NCBI GenBank assembly: GCA_029559515.1
Contig: JAKQBO010000009.1
Span: forward strand, 1 to 38,384
Source: a bacterium
GTDB taxonomy: Bacteria; Patescibacteriota; Minisyncoccia; Minisyncoccales; UBA1441
Reading direction: 5' to 3'
DNA: 38,384 nt
In this document: in pieces, positions 24,693 through 34,131 of the stretch
Layout of the letters: each line of letters begins with the position of its first letter
Position numbering within the stretch: position 1 is the first letter of the stretch
The notes under the pieces: generated by a model
Databases searched by the model: none
Seen by the model: the letters and a program-made list of their open reading frames with translations, nothing else
Told to the model about the DNA's origin: nothing
Made by a program: the position numbers and the translations under genes

Positions 24693-26039
24693 ATGACCAA
24701 GGAAGAGTTATGGCAAGCTGCCCTAGCCCGCCTACAGTTTAGTGTTTCTCGCGCTAATTTTGCAGCCTGGTTTAAAGAGGCGGTTATTCTTGATTGGCAG
24801 GGAGACTCCGTCTCAATTGGTACTCCTAATAGCTTTTCTCAAGAATGGCTAAAGAAAAAATATCATTCAGATATTTTAAAAGCCTTGAACGAAGTCTGCT
24901 CTAAAATTAAAAAAGTAGACTATTTTGTCTCTAAGCAAAACAGAACCAGGGCTGAGGTCAGCCCGCCGGTTCCTGTTAATACCAAGCAAATACAATTTGA
25001 AGAGTTTCAACTCAATCCGAGAACCGGATTAAATACTCGCTATAACTTCAAAGATTTCATTGTTGCTTCTTTTAACGAGATGGCCTTTGCGGCAGCCGAA
25101 GCAGTCGTTCGAGAACCCGGCCGAGCTTATAACCCCTTGTTTGTTTATGGCGGAGTCGGTCTGGGAAAAACCCATCTTCTTCAGGCTGTGGGCAATAAGC
25201 TTGATGAAGAAGATGAAATGAAGATCAGGTATATTTCAGCCGACAAGCTGGTTTCCCAAATTGTTGCCAGTATTTATGAGCGCAGCATCGAGTCGCTCAA
25301 AAAAGAACTTCAACAGCTTGATGTATTAATTGTCGACGATATTCAGTTTATCGCCGGAAAAGAAAAAACCCAAGAAGAGTTTTTTCATGTCTTTAATGCG
25401 TTGTATGAAAAAAACAGCCAGATTATTCTCTCCTCTGATCGCTTGCCAAGCGCGATTCCGGCCCTAGAAAAAAGATTAAAATCAAGATTTGAGGGTGGAA
25501 TGGTGGTCGATATTAGCCGGCCTGACTATGAGAGCCGGCGGGCTATCCTTGAGACTAAAGTTAAAGAGTGGAAAGCCGAGATTGATTCGGAAGTTTTAGA
25601 TTATGTCGCAACTAATATTCAAAACAATGTTCGGGAGCTAGAGGGGGCTTTAAGGCGTCTGATTGCTCATCAAAATATTAAGAAAAATAAATTAAACACC
25701 GAAGTAGCTCAAAAGGTTTTAAAGGATTTAACCCGGACCCAAACTAAATCAGCTTCGCCTCAGAAGATAATTAGCAGCGTGGCTGATTTTTATGATTTAG
25801 ATTTAAAAGACCTGACTTCAGCTACTCGGAAAAAAGATGTTGCTTTTCCCCGCCAGATCGCTATGTATCTACTGAGAAAAGACCTAAAAAAATCATACTT
25901 AAGTATAGGCAACTTATTCGGCGGAAGAGACCATACAACCGTAATTTATGCCTGTCATAAAATTGAGAAGGAAGTTGATCAAGACGGCAGATTAGCTGAT
26001 GAAGTTAGTATGATTCGGCAAAGAATTTATGGGGAATAA
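24693..26039 (+). CDS. dnaA: chromosomal replication initiator DnaA
   Basis: NPLFVYGGVGLGKTHLLQAVGN, DVLIVDDIQFIAGKEKTQEEFFHVFNAL, C-terminal GGRDHTTVIYACHKIE. Confidence 0.98.
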   Translation: MTKEELWQAALARLQFSVSRANFAAWFKEAVILDWQGDSVSIGTPNSFSQEWLKKKYHSDILKALNEVCSKIKKVDYFVSKQNRTRAEVSPPVPVNTKQIQFEEFQLNPRTGLNTRYNFKDFIVASFNEMAFAAAEAVVREPGRAYNPLFVYGGVGLGKTHLLQAVGNKLDEEDEMKIRYISADKLVSQIVASIYERSIESLKKELQQLDVLIVDDIQFIAGKEKTQEEFFHVFNALYEKNSQIILSSDRLPSAIPALEKRLKSRFEGGMVVDISRPDYESRRAILETKVKEWKAEIDSEVLDYVATNIQNNVRELEGALRRLIAHQNIKKNKLNTEVAQKVLKDLTRTQTKSASPQKIISSVADFYDLDLKDLTSATRKKDVAFPRQIAMYLLRKDLKKSYLSIGNLFGGRDHTTVIYACHKIEKEVDQDGRLADEVSMIRQRIYGE

Positions 26040-26259
26040 AGCTGAATAACCGGTGGGTAAATATGGTACAATAAAGGGATAAGATTGACCGTTTTTAAAG
26101 CCCTCTATTTTAAACCAGATTTTCTCTCGTGGTTGTCCACCGCCTCTCCCCAAAATAAAATCTTTAAAATTCTTTATCTAAAAGAATTTTCATCTTTTCT
26201 CCCCAGGAAAACTTACCCTAACAACAACTATATATTTAAATAATTAAATTATTATTATT
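26040..26259. other. dnaA-dnaN intergenic region, candidate oriC segment
   Basis: 220-nt non-coding gap ending in an AT-rich run (actatatatttaaataattaaattattattatt); no clear DnaA-box cluster seen by eye. Confidence 0.35.
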
Positions 26260-27387
26260 ATGAAAATCGAAGTCCTCCGAGAAAAATTAAACCAAGCCGT
26301 TTCTATTGTCAGTCGAGCGGCTATTAAAAGCGCCAGTCTTCCTATTTTGGAAGGAGTAATGGTTAAAGCCGACGACAATACGGTCCAGTTTTCAGCAACA
26401 GATCTAGAAGTAGGTATAAGGGTTTCTGCTCTTGCTAAAATATCAAAGAGCGGCCAAGCCGTTGTTCCAGCTAGAATTCTTTCCGCGCTTGGCAAGTTAA
26501 TGAGCGGAGACAAGGTCTCTTTAGAGCTGATTAAAAACAGCTTAGTTATTAAAGACGACGACAACGAAACATCTCTACAAACCTTGGTATCGGAAGACTT
26601 TCCGGTTATTCCTCAACCTAATGATGATTTTTCAGTTGAAATAAACGGATCCGAGCTAAGTAAAGGATTAGCTCAGGTCATTGACTGTGTTTCAACCTCT
26701 CAATCTCGTCCGGAGATTTCCGGAGTTTATCTTAAAATAAGTGGTGACCAGTTGACGATTGCGGCTACCGACAGTTATCGCCTCGCTCAGAAAAACATTT
26801 CTTTGTCTGTAAAGGCGAAAAAAGACCGAGAGATGATTTTACCAGCTAAAGCGGTTAATCATCTAATTGGTATTATCGGCGAGACTAATAATTTAATTAA
26901 AGTCTCTGGAGATGATAATCAAATTAGGTTTGAATTTACCTTAGGCGAAGCGCCTTTAAGCTTGGAAATAGAAATGGTTTCTCGGCTAATTGAAGGAACT
27001 TATCCCCGCTATCAGGAGGTTATTCCACAAAAATCATCGGTCAAAATTAGAGTCGATCGACATGAATTTATGGGAAAGATTAAGGCAGCCAGCCTGCTTT
27101 CCGATCAAACCTATGAGGTTAGGCTTTCAACCCAGTCTGAAGAAGGCCGATTAAAAATAGAGGCTCGCAGTTCGCGAGTTGGAGAATTTAAATCCTCCTT
27201 AGTTGCTGAAATTGAAGGCGGCGAGACAGAGGTTTCATTTAATGGCCGGTTTTTATCAGATGCCTTACTTAATTTAAGTGGCTCAGACGCTCAAATTGGC
27301 TTAACTGATTCTGATAAAGCCGCTTTGATTAAATCCGGCGACGACCAGAGTTATTTGTATGTCTTGATGCCTATTCGCTCTAACTAA
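26260..27387 (+). CDS. dnaN: DNA polymerase III beta sliding clamp
   Basis: MKIEVLREKLNQAVSIVSRAAIKSASLPILEGVMVKA...TDSYRLAQK...; immediately downstream of dnaA; C-terminal YVLMPIR. Confidence 0.97.
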   Translation: MKIEVLREKLNQAVSIVSRAAIKSASLPILEGVMVKADDNTVQFSATDLEVGIRVSALAKISKSGQAVVPARILSALGKLMSGDKVSLELIKNSLVIKDDDNETSLQTLVSEDFPVIPQPNDDFSVEINGSELSKGLAQVIDCVSTSQSRPEISGVYLKISGDQLTIAATDSYRLAQKNISLSVKAKKDREMILPAKAVNHLIGIIGETNNLIKVSGDDNQIRFEFTLGEAPLSLEIEMVSRLIEGTYPRYQEVIPQKSSVKIRVDRHEFMGKIKAASLLSDQTYEVRLSTQSEEGRLKIEARSSRVGEFKSSLVAEIEGGETEVSFNGRFLSDALLNLSGSDAQIGLTDSDKAALIKSGDDQSYLYVLMPIRSN

Positions 27388-29285
27388 GGCTGGTTTATCG
27401 AATTTAAAGCGTAAGTCATAAACTCATTCCAGATAGCTCCAGCGGTGCTGACTGAAGGTCGCTGAACCATTGATTGCTGGTTGTTATTACCCAACCAGAC
27501 TCCGGCGACCAAGCTTTGATTATAGCCAATAGCCCAAAAGTCTTTATAGTCTTGGTTAGTTCCGGTCTTTACTGAAACTTCAGGATATTGAGGCAAAAAG
27601 AGATTTGAGTTGTAGCCAAACATTGGGGCCCGGGCATCTTCATCGGATAAAATGTCATTTATTTCTTGAGCGACCTGACGATTTAGAATTCTCTGGCTAA
27701 CCAAATTATTATTTTCATAAATTATCTGTCCTCGACTGTCTTCAATTCGGTCAATCAGGAATGGTTGAACCTTAAGCCCCTCGGTGGCAAAAATACCGTA
27801 TGAAGCAACTAGCTCAAATAACTTTACTCCGCCCCCGCCTAAAACTAGAGAGGGTACGGCGGGTAGATCGCTTTTAATACCCGCTTCTTCGAGTAATTTT
27901 AAGCTGTCTTCAATACCTGCTTTTTCCAAAAAAACCTTAACCGAAGGGATGTTTAATGACTGAGCTAAAGCACTGCGCAGGGTTACCTCACCTCGGAAAA
28001 GTCCGTCGTAGTTTCTGGGAATATAGTTAGACCCACCCCAGCGGCCAAAATTAGTTAACTCATCAACAACGATGTCATCAGGGGTCGCGCCTTTTTGAAA
28101 AGCCATTGCATAGATAAAGGGCTTTAAAGCAGACCCGGGATGCCGTTCGCCGGAAACAGCAACATTAAAATGAGGCTGGAAGAGACAATTCTGAGTACAA
28201 TCTTCAGGATAGGATGGTGCAAAGTAGTCTTTTGATCCAACTAAAGCCAAAACAGCTCCGCTTTGAGGATCAATGGCAACTAAAGATCCGTTGTAAATTC
28301 TAAAAACTTCGTAGTCATTAACCTTCTTTTTAATAATTTCTTCTGCTTTTTGCTGAAGATCCCAATTTAAGGTGGTATAAACCTTCAGGCCGTCTCTTTC
28401 TAGCCTCGAACGGCCATACATCTCTTCTAGTTGCTGAAGCACCTGCAGGGTAAAGTGGGGAGCTTTTAGAGAATGAATAATTTCATTGAAATTAATCTCC
28501 TCCTCTCGGGCCTGGCCTAGCTCTTCCTGGGTAATAAAGCCAAGTAACTCCATTCGGTTTAGGGCATGTTGTTGGCGCGCCACTAACTTTTCTAAGTTTC
28601 CACTGTAAGGGGAAAGAGCGCTTGGCGCTTGAATTAAAGCAGCCAAAGTAGCCGACTCTCCCAGGGTTAATTGGGCAGCTGGTTTATTAAAGAAGCCCTG
28701 GCTGGCCGACTCAATTCCATAGAAGTTAGAGCCGAAAGGAACCTGGTTTAAATACCACTCTAATATTTCATCTTTAGAATACTGGCGCTCCAACTCAAGA
28801 GTTAAAAGAACCTCTCTGATTTTTCTTTCAGTTGTTTTTTCAGTGGTCAGGAAGTGAGACCGGATGAGCTGCTGAGAAATAGTCGAGGCGCCTTCAGCTG
28901 GCCGCCGGAGTTTTAAATCAGTCAAAACAGCTCGCATAATACCGCGGGCGTCAACTCCTCGGTGCTCGTAAAATCGAGCATCCTCAAGAGCGATAACGGC
29001 CTGCTGAGCATATTCAGATATCTCTTCCAGCGGAACAACTAAACGGTTTTCCTCTCCAAAGACATTGTAAAGTAAAATTTCGCCGTCACGATCATAAATT
29101 CGAGTTGGTTGAGCGGCCGTGGTTCGGACAAATTTATCGGGTCGAGGAAAGTCATGAGTATAATAAAGAAAAAGAGCCAGGGCTAAAACAACTCCCGCTA
29201 AGAGAAGTATCAAGATAATCTGAATAAAAACGGACACCAGTCTTAAAAAAAGAGACTTCTTTTTCTTTGTCTTATTTTTTTTCAT
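27384..29285 (-). CDS. class A penicillin-binding protein (GT51 + transpeptidase)
   Basis: GT51 LEDARFYEHRGVD and EGASTISQQLIR; transpeptidase SALK, SLN, KTGT motifs. Confidence 0.95.
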   Translation of the reverse strand: MKKNKTKKKKSLFLRLVSVFIQIILILLLAGVVLALALFLYYTHDFPRPDKFVRTTAAQPTRIYDRDGEILLYNVFGEENRLVVPLEEISEYAQQAVIALEDARFYEHRGVDARGIMRAVLTDLKLRRPAEGASTISQQLIRSHFLTTEKTTERKIREVLLTLELERQYSKDEILEWYLNQVPFGSNFYGIESASQGFFNKPAAQLTLGESATLAALIQAPSALSPYSGNLEKLVARQQHALNRMELLGFITQEELGQAREEEINFNEIIHSLKAPHFTLQVLQQLEEMYGRSRLERDGLKVYTTLNWDLQQKAEEIIKKKVNDYEVFRIYNGSLVAIDPQSGAVLALVGSKDYFAPSYPEDCTQNCLFQPHFNVAVSGERHPGSALKPFIYAMAFQKGATPDDIVVDELTNFGRWGGSNYIPRNYDGLFRGEVTLRSALAQSLNIPSVKVFLEKAGIEDSLKLLEEAGIKSDLPAVPSLVLGGGGVKLFELVASYGIFATEGLKVQPFLIDRIEDSRGQIIYENNNLVSQRILNRQVAQEINDILSDEDARAPMFGYNSNLFLPQYPEVSVKTGTNQDYKDFWAIGYNQSLVAGVWLGNNNQQSMVQRPSVSTAGAIWNEFMTYALNSINQP

Positions 29286-29785
29286 TTCTTATTCTTCCAG
29301 TCAACAGGATCAAGTAGTTTGTTTTTAATCAGATAACAGGCGGCGGCCCCCAGGGCGTCGGTGGCATGATGAGAATAATGATTTTCCTTTAGAGAGAATA
29401 ACTGCTGGACGGCCAGCCTCATCTCTTCTTTATCGGCCCGGCCCCATCCGGTGACGGCCAATTTAATCTCTAGGGGGCTGAACTCATAGATCGGCAGTTT
29501 GTGTTTTTCTGCTGCCAATAAAACAACACCCTTCATCTGACTGACGGCTAAAGCGGAGCGGCGGTTTTGGAAGAAAAAGATGCTTTCAATCGTTAAAACA
29601 TCAGGTTGATATTGGCGAATAATGCGGCGAGTTTCTTTTTCCATTATCAGAAGGCGGTAGGGGTCTTCTCGGTCTGACGCAGTTTCGATTAACCCGCAGT
29701 CAACTATTTTGGGCCGCTGGCGCTGGCAGGAAATTAAACCATAGCCTGTTTCAGCTGTTCCGGGATCGATACCGAGAACAATCAT
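29282..29785 (-). CDS. ruvC: Holliday junction resolvase RuvC
   Basis: MIVLGIDPGTAETGYGLI, LTIESIFFFQNRRSALAVSQMKGVVLLAA, HHATDALGAA. Confidence 0.95.
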   Translation of the reverse strand: MIVLGIDPGTAETGYGLISCQRQRPKIVDCGLIETASDREDPYRLLIMEKETRRIIRQYQPDVLTIESIFFFQNRRSALAVSQMKGVVLLAAEKHKLPIYEFSPLEIKLAVTGWGRADKEEMRLAVQQLFSLKENHYSHHATDALGAAACYLIKNKLLDPVDWKNKK

Positions 29786-30504
29786 AGTTCGGCATTAAGA
29801 TATACTTCTTGTACGTCGTCGTGATCGCTTAAAGCTTCTAAAAGACGGTTTAACTTTTGCTGGTTGGCTTCATCTAACTGGAGGTTTTTTTGGGGCCGCC
29901 AAATTAAAGAATGTTCTTTAAGCGACAAGCCTGCTTCTTCTAGATGCTTCTTTGATTTTTCTAATTCTTCGGGCTTAACGTAGACAATTAAATATTCTTC
30001 ATCCCATTCAACATCGGTCGCTCCAGCCTCAATGGCTTTTAATTCTAAGTCTGATTTATTTTCTGATGAAGGCGAAACAATTAATTGTCCGGTTTGGACA
30101 AAAAGCCATCGAACTGAACCAGACTCAGCCATCTTTCCACCGTATTTGTTTAAAATACCCCGAACTTCTTCTAGGGTTCGGTTTTTATTATTAGTAATTC
30201 CATCTATTAATAGGGCTGTTTGGCCAGGACCAAAAGCTTCGTAGTTTACCTTAAACCACTCTTCTCGGTCAGCCCCTAGCCCAGCGCCTCGTTGGATCGC
30301 CCGTTCGATGTTTTTATTAGGCATATTAGCCGAGCGGGCCTTGTCAATAGCGTTGCGGAGCTCAAAGTTTGTCTCCGGGTCGGGGCCTCCTTCCCGGGCA
30401 GCGATAGATAATAAGCGAGTCATGCGTGAAAAAACGGCCCCTCTTTTTTTATCTTGAGACTCTTTACGGTGTTTAATAGTTGACCAATGAGAATGTCCAC
30501 TCAT
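29782..30504 (-). CDS. YebC/PmpR family protein
   Basis: MSGHSHWSTIKHRKESQDKKRGAVFSRMTRLLSIAAREGG...ANMPNKNIERAIQRG. Confidence 0.96.
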   Translation of the reverse strand: MSGHSHWSTIKHRKESQDKKRGAVFSRMTRLLSIAAREGGPDPETNFELRNAIDKARSANMPNKNIERAIQRGAGLGADREEWFKVNYEAFGPGQTALLIDGITNNKNRTLEEVRGILNKYGGKMAESGSVRWLFVQTGQLIVSPSSENKSDLELKAIEAGATDVEWDEEYLIVYVKPEELEKSKKHLEEAGLSLKEHSLIWRPQKNLQLDEANQQKLNRLLEALSDHDDVQEVYLNAEL

Positions 30505-31175
30505 GATTGTTTTAATTTTTTTTGATAATAAACATTGAAAATCTTTACAGAAGATAAGCTTACCGCAACAGCGGCCAGAATCAAGCCAAACCAGGAAGAG
30601 CTTTGCCGGCGCAAGGGGGCAGGTTCTACCACTGAAGAGGCCTGCGCCGATGCCGGCCGTTCCGTCAGGTAAAAATCATCATAGTTTGACTGGCTGTCTT
30701 GGTATTTTTCATTAACTAATTTTCTTTTGATCTGTTGATGCGGCTCGGGATTCGGCAGGCGGAGCCGACCTTCTTGATATTGATTGTTTCCCTGTCCCCA
30801 GGCTAGGGCACTAATTACTTCGCCCTCGGGGCTGATTAAGGCAATGCTGTTGTTGACAGACAGGGTGGCCGCGCTAGACAGATCAGCTTCTAGTTTTTCA
30901 GCAAAACCTTCTTGGGAATTAGCCCAGGTTAAACAATCCTGAGGGCCAATAAGGGTGCCTTTGGGAAAAAGACGCAGAGAGTAGTCTTTGCCAGTAGAGC
31001 TCTTTTTTCTTAATCGATAGCCACTGACATCAATTTCTCGATCCAGGTCATTATATATTCTAACATAATCATGGTTGGCTTGATCACCAGCAATTTGAAC
31101 CTCAACAATTATTAAAGCCGAAGCTGGCCGGGCCACCAGCAACAACAATAAAACAAGAAGACTAACTCTCTTCAT
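30501..31175 (-). CDS. lamin-tail-like domain protein with signal peptide and C-terminal TM helix
   Basis: MKRVSLLVLLLLLVARPASALIIVEVQIAGDQANHDYVRIYNDLDREIDVSGYRLRKK matches LTD pattern; C-terminal hydrophobic helix. Confidence 0.7.
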   Translation of the reverse strand: MKRVSLLVLLLLLVARPASALIIVEVQIAGDQANHDYVRIYNDLDREIDVSGYRLRKKSSTGKDYSLRLFPKGTLIGPQDCLTWANSQEGFAEKLEADLSSAATLSVNNSIALISPEGEVISALAWGQGNNQYQEGRLRLPNPEPHQQIKRKLVNEKYQDSQSNYDDFYLTERPASAQASSVVEPAPLRRQSSSWFGLILAAVAVSLSSVKIFNVYYQKKLKQS

Positions 31176-32496
31176 TAATCTGAACCTTGGTTGTTGCTCG
31201 ATGTACTTCATCCAAGGTTGAGATATGGTTAACTACTCGAACCAAACCATCATAATACATAGGAACCATACCCTTTTCAATGGCCCTTTTTCTTAGGGCG
31301 GGAATGCTGGGTGATTGCTGGATTAATTCTTCCATTTCGTCGTCCACAAAGAAAGCTTCAAAAATTCCAATTCTTCCCCGATATCCAGTGAAGTTGCAGG
31401 AGCGGCAGCCTTCGGGATTGGCATAAAATATCTTAGTGTCTTTATTAAAATCAGGCACTTTGACTGTTGAGGGCAGGGCGGCCAGTCCATCCTTGATCTC
31501 TTTGAAGTCCTGTTCGTTTGGTTTTCCCAATTGTCCGCACTCCAGGCAAACTCGTCGAATTAAACGCTGAGCAATGGCGACATTCAGGGCGGGAGCAATG
31601 TTATGAGGCTTCTCTCCCAGGGCTTCTATTCGAGCAACCGTTCCGGCCGCATCATTAGTATGAACAGTGCTAAATACTAAATGGCCGGTCATAGAAGCTT
31701 GGAGGGCAATGTGGGCCGTTTCATAATCTCGAATCTCGCCGACTAGAATTACATCTGGATCTTGGCGGACGATAGCCGCCAGCCCCTTTGCAAAGTCATA
31801 ACCTTGCTGGGGATTAACCTGGGTCTGAGAAACTCCCGGTAGCTGATATTCGATCGGGTCTTCAATGGTGATGATCTTAATCTCAGGATGATTAATCTTT
31901 TTAAGAAAAGCGTAAAGAGTCGTTGTTTTTCCAGATCCGGTCGGACCGGTCAAGATAATCATGCCATTTGGCTTTTTTAACTCCTTCAGAATGTCCTGAT
32001 GCAGGTCGGGGCGGAGACCCAATCCCTCAATGTCTAATAAGGCAACCGGATCGAGGATTCTCATCACAATTGTTTCGCCATAACTGGAAGGAAGGACCGA
32101 GGTCCTTATCTCAATTTCCCGGCCCTCCTTCTCAAAATCAATGCCGAACCTTCCGTCTTGAGCCTTTTTGCTGATGTTTAATTTTAACTTAGCTAAAAAC
32201 TTAATTCGGGAAACGATCTGTCGATATAACTTTAAGGGCAATAAGTCAACCGTCTGCAAAATACCGTCAATTCTTAATCGGAGGCGGGCCTTTTCTGCCT
32301 CAGGCTCAAGGTGAACGTCGGAAGAGCCCAGGGTAATTGCGCCGCCCATAATAATGTCAACTAGGCGAGATATGCTTTCCTCGGAGTTGTAGCGGATTAG
32401 CCTTTTCAGGTCGCGAATACTATACAAACGAGGCAAGATTTCATCAGAAACCTGAGGATCAATTTTGACGTTGCGCTCAATGTCTTTATCGTCCAT
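31162..32496 (-). CDS. GspE/PilB-type secretion/pilus ATPase
   Basis: SSDVHLEPE, GPTGSGKTTTLYAFLKKIN, TIEDPIEYQLPGVSQTQVNPQQGYDFA, VGEIRDYETAHIALQASMTGHLVFSTVHTNDA, CLECG/CRSC zinc pairs. Confidence 0.95.
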   Translation of the reverse strand: MDDKDIERNVKIDPQVSDEILPRLYSIRDLKRLIRYNSEESISRLVDIIMGGAITLGSSDVHLEPEAEKARLRLRIDGILQTVDLLPLKLYRQIVSRIKFLAKLKLNISKKAQDGRFGIDFEKEGREIEIRTSVLPSSYGETIVMRILDPVALLDIEGLGLRPDLHQDILKELKKPNGMIILTGPTGSGKTTTLYAFLKKINHPEIKIITIEDPIEYQLPGVSQTQVNPQQGYDFAKGLAAIVRQDPDVILVGEIRDYETAHIALQASMTGHLVFSTVHTNDAAGTVARIEALGEKPHNIAPALNVAIAQRLIRRVCLECGQLGKPNEQDFKEIKDGLAALPSTVKVPDFNKDTKIFYANPEGCRSCNFTGYRGRIGIFEAFFVDDEMEELIQQSPSIPALRKRAIEKGMVPMYYDGLVRVVNHISTLDEVHRATTKVQINEES

Positions 32497-33578
32497 TATA
32501 AAGAGAGAAGATAATTAGTTAATTGTTTCTTGATGATACTTAAGTCTGGCTGATTAACGGTAAACAGCCCTCGGCTTTCTTGATATTGGCCGGGGTAGAG
32601 ATAGGATAGCTGCTTCAGCCGGTCTTTTTCATCAAGATAAACAATTCCTTGGGTCAGGCTTCTTTTGGGCTGCCAAAGAACGATTAAGTTTTTTAGATCA
32701 AGCAGGCGGGACCTCAGCTCTTCGATTAAAAAAATTATATCATTAGAATATAGGCCTTGGTTTTCCCAATAGGGCAAACCTAAAACAGCCAGGTTTTTAG
32801 CCGGATAAAATTCCAATTTACGAATAGATCTTTCAAGCAGCGAAAGCTGTTCAATATCTTCGGTGGTGCAGGGGTTGGGAATATATGAGAGGGCTTCTTG
32901 GTTGACTAGCTCAGCTATCCACTGGCAGGAGTTATTTGAAAATTCCTGCGGGGAGGTGTAGAGCTTTAGCCCTTTTAAGAGATAGGCGCTCACTCGCTGA
33001 TCGATTAAATTTTCATCAATCGCCTTGATGGCATTAGCCACTATTTCCGCCAAGGGCTTCCCTGGATTGATTAAGTTAACCTGGCCAAAGGTCTCGTTTT
33101 CCCGATGATTATCTATATTGACAACAGCCGCCCGGTCTGATCTTTGGCGAAACTGTGGATGGACTATCTGTTTGCTACTGGAAAAACCCAGGCAGATAAA
33201 TAGATCGGGTTCGTTTTTAAAGGGCTCGAAAGCAATAGCCACGTCCTCGGCCCGGACAGAATCATTATGAGCGTTAATGTGGAGGTAAACCCGCCCATTG
33301 TTTTTATTGTATCTTATCTGGGAAATTTTATCAGCCGAAGGACGATTAATAATTATTGTCGGCTTGTCTCGCCATGATTGAGCCTCTTCTAGGCCGATTA
33401 TTGAAGGTGGCAGAGATTCAAGTAATAAACTTGTTTTTCGGTTTAAATTATCTAAACTGAAGAGTAGAGCTAAAGCGGAAAACAAAGATTCGCCCCTCGT
33501 TTCTAGCGAAGGGACTAGGGCGATCTCTCGGCTGTTTTCAATCAGTCTTTTAAATTCTGAAAGTTGACGTAAATCCAT
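32496..33578 (-). CDS. DHH-phosphoesterase-like protein with degenerate active site
   Basis: VVNIDNHRENETFGQVNLINPGKPLAEIVANAIKAI resembles the NIDHHxxNxxFGxxNxxxxxxxS(S/A)EIV segment of DHH proteins; N-terminal DxD motif not found. Confidence 0.55.
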   Translation of the reverse strand: MDLRQLSEFKRLIENSREIALVPSLETRGESLFSALALLFSLDNLNRKTSLLLESLPPSIIGLEEAQSWRDKPTIIINRPSADKISQIRYNKNNGRVYLHINAHNDSVRAEDVAIAFEPFKNEPDLFICLGFSSSKQIVHPQFRQRSDRAAVVNIDNHRENETFGQVNLINPGKPLAEIVANAIKAIDENLIDQRVSAYLLKGLKLYTSPQEFSNNSCQWIAELVNQEALSYIPNPCTTEDIEQLSLLERSIRKLEFYPAKNLAVLGLPYWENQGLYSNDIIFLIEELRSRLLDLKNLIVLWQPKRSLTQGIVYLDEKDRLKQLSYLYPGQYQESRGLFTVNQPDLSIIKKQLTNYLLSL

Positions 33579-33593
33579 TTCTCTTGTTTCGTT

Positions 33594-33622
33594 AATTTAT
33601 CCCATTTTTAGCCAATCGTCAA
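33594..33622 (-). promoter_or_regulatory. sigma70-like promoter TTGACG-N17-TAAATT for the minus-strand six-gene operon
   Basis: Reverse complement TTGACGATTGGCTAAAAATGGGATAAATTAACGAAACAAGAGAAATG. Confidence 0.6.
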
Positions 33623-33630
33623 TTATAATT

Positions 33631-34131
33631 ATGTTATTAACCACTCAAAGCCCCGAGGAGACCGAGGCAATAGGGCAGAAACTGGCTAGTTGGTGTCTGA
33701 ATCGGCCCGAAAAGGAAAAGCGGGCTTTAGTTTTGAATTTAGAAGGCGACCTAGGCGGCGGGAAAACAACCTTTGTTCGAGGGCTGGCCCGGGGGCTGGG
33801 AATTAGTCATCCTATCACCAGCCCGACTTTTGTTTTGTCCCGAAGGTATCCAGTTAAAGCCGGTAATCTTAAAAACTTCTATCACCTGGACTTCTATCGC
33901 CTGGCAAAGGAAGACGATCGGTTTTTAGATCAGATTAACTTCAGGCAGATAATCAATTGCTCAGAAAATATTGTCGCGATTGAATGGAGCGAGCGCCTGG
34001 GCCGCCTTCGTCCGTCTGGATTGATTCTCTGTTTTGTTTTCAAAAGCGAGCATCAGCGAGAAATTACTTTAAAAGGGGAAACTGACCTCTTAAACCAGGT
34101 CAAGGCTTATCTTTATGGAAAATCAGCTTGA
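33631..34131 (+). CDS. tsaE: tRNA threonylcarbamoyladenosine biosynthesis ATPase TsaE
   Basis: NLEGDLGGGKTTFVRGLARGLGISHPITSPTFVLSRRY, FYHLDFYRL. Confidence 0.93.
   Translation: MLLTTQSPEETEAIGQKLASWCLNRPEKEKRALVLNLEGDLGGGKTTFVRGLARGLGISHPITSPTFVLSRRYPVKAGNLKNFYHLDFYRLAKEDDRFLDQINFRQIINCSENIVAIEWSERLGRLRPSGLILCFVFKSEHQREITLKGETDLLNQVKAYLYGKSA

Noticed and set aside
33624-33629. TATAAT immediately before the tsaE ATG as a -10 element
   Set aside because: Only 1 nt from the start codon and no usable -35; the TSS would fall inside the gene, so it is more likely the AT-rich start context.
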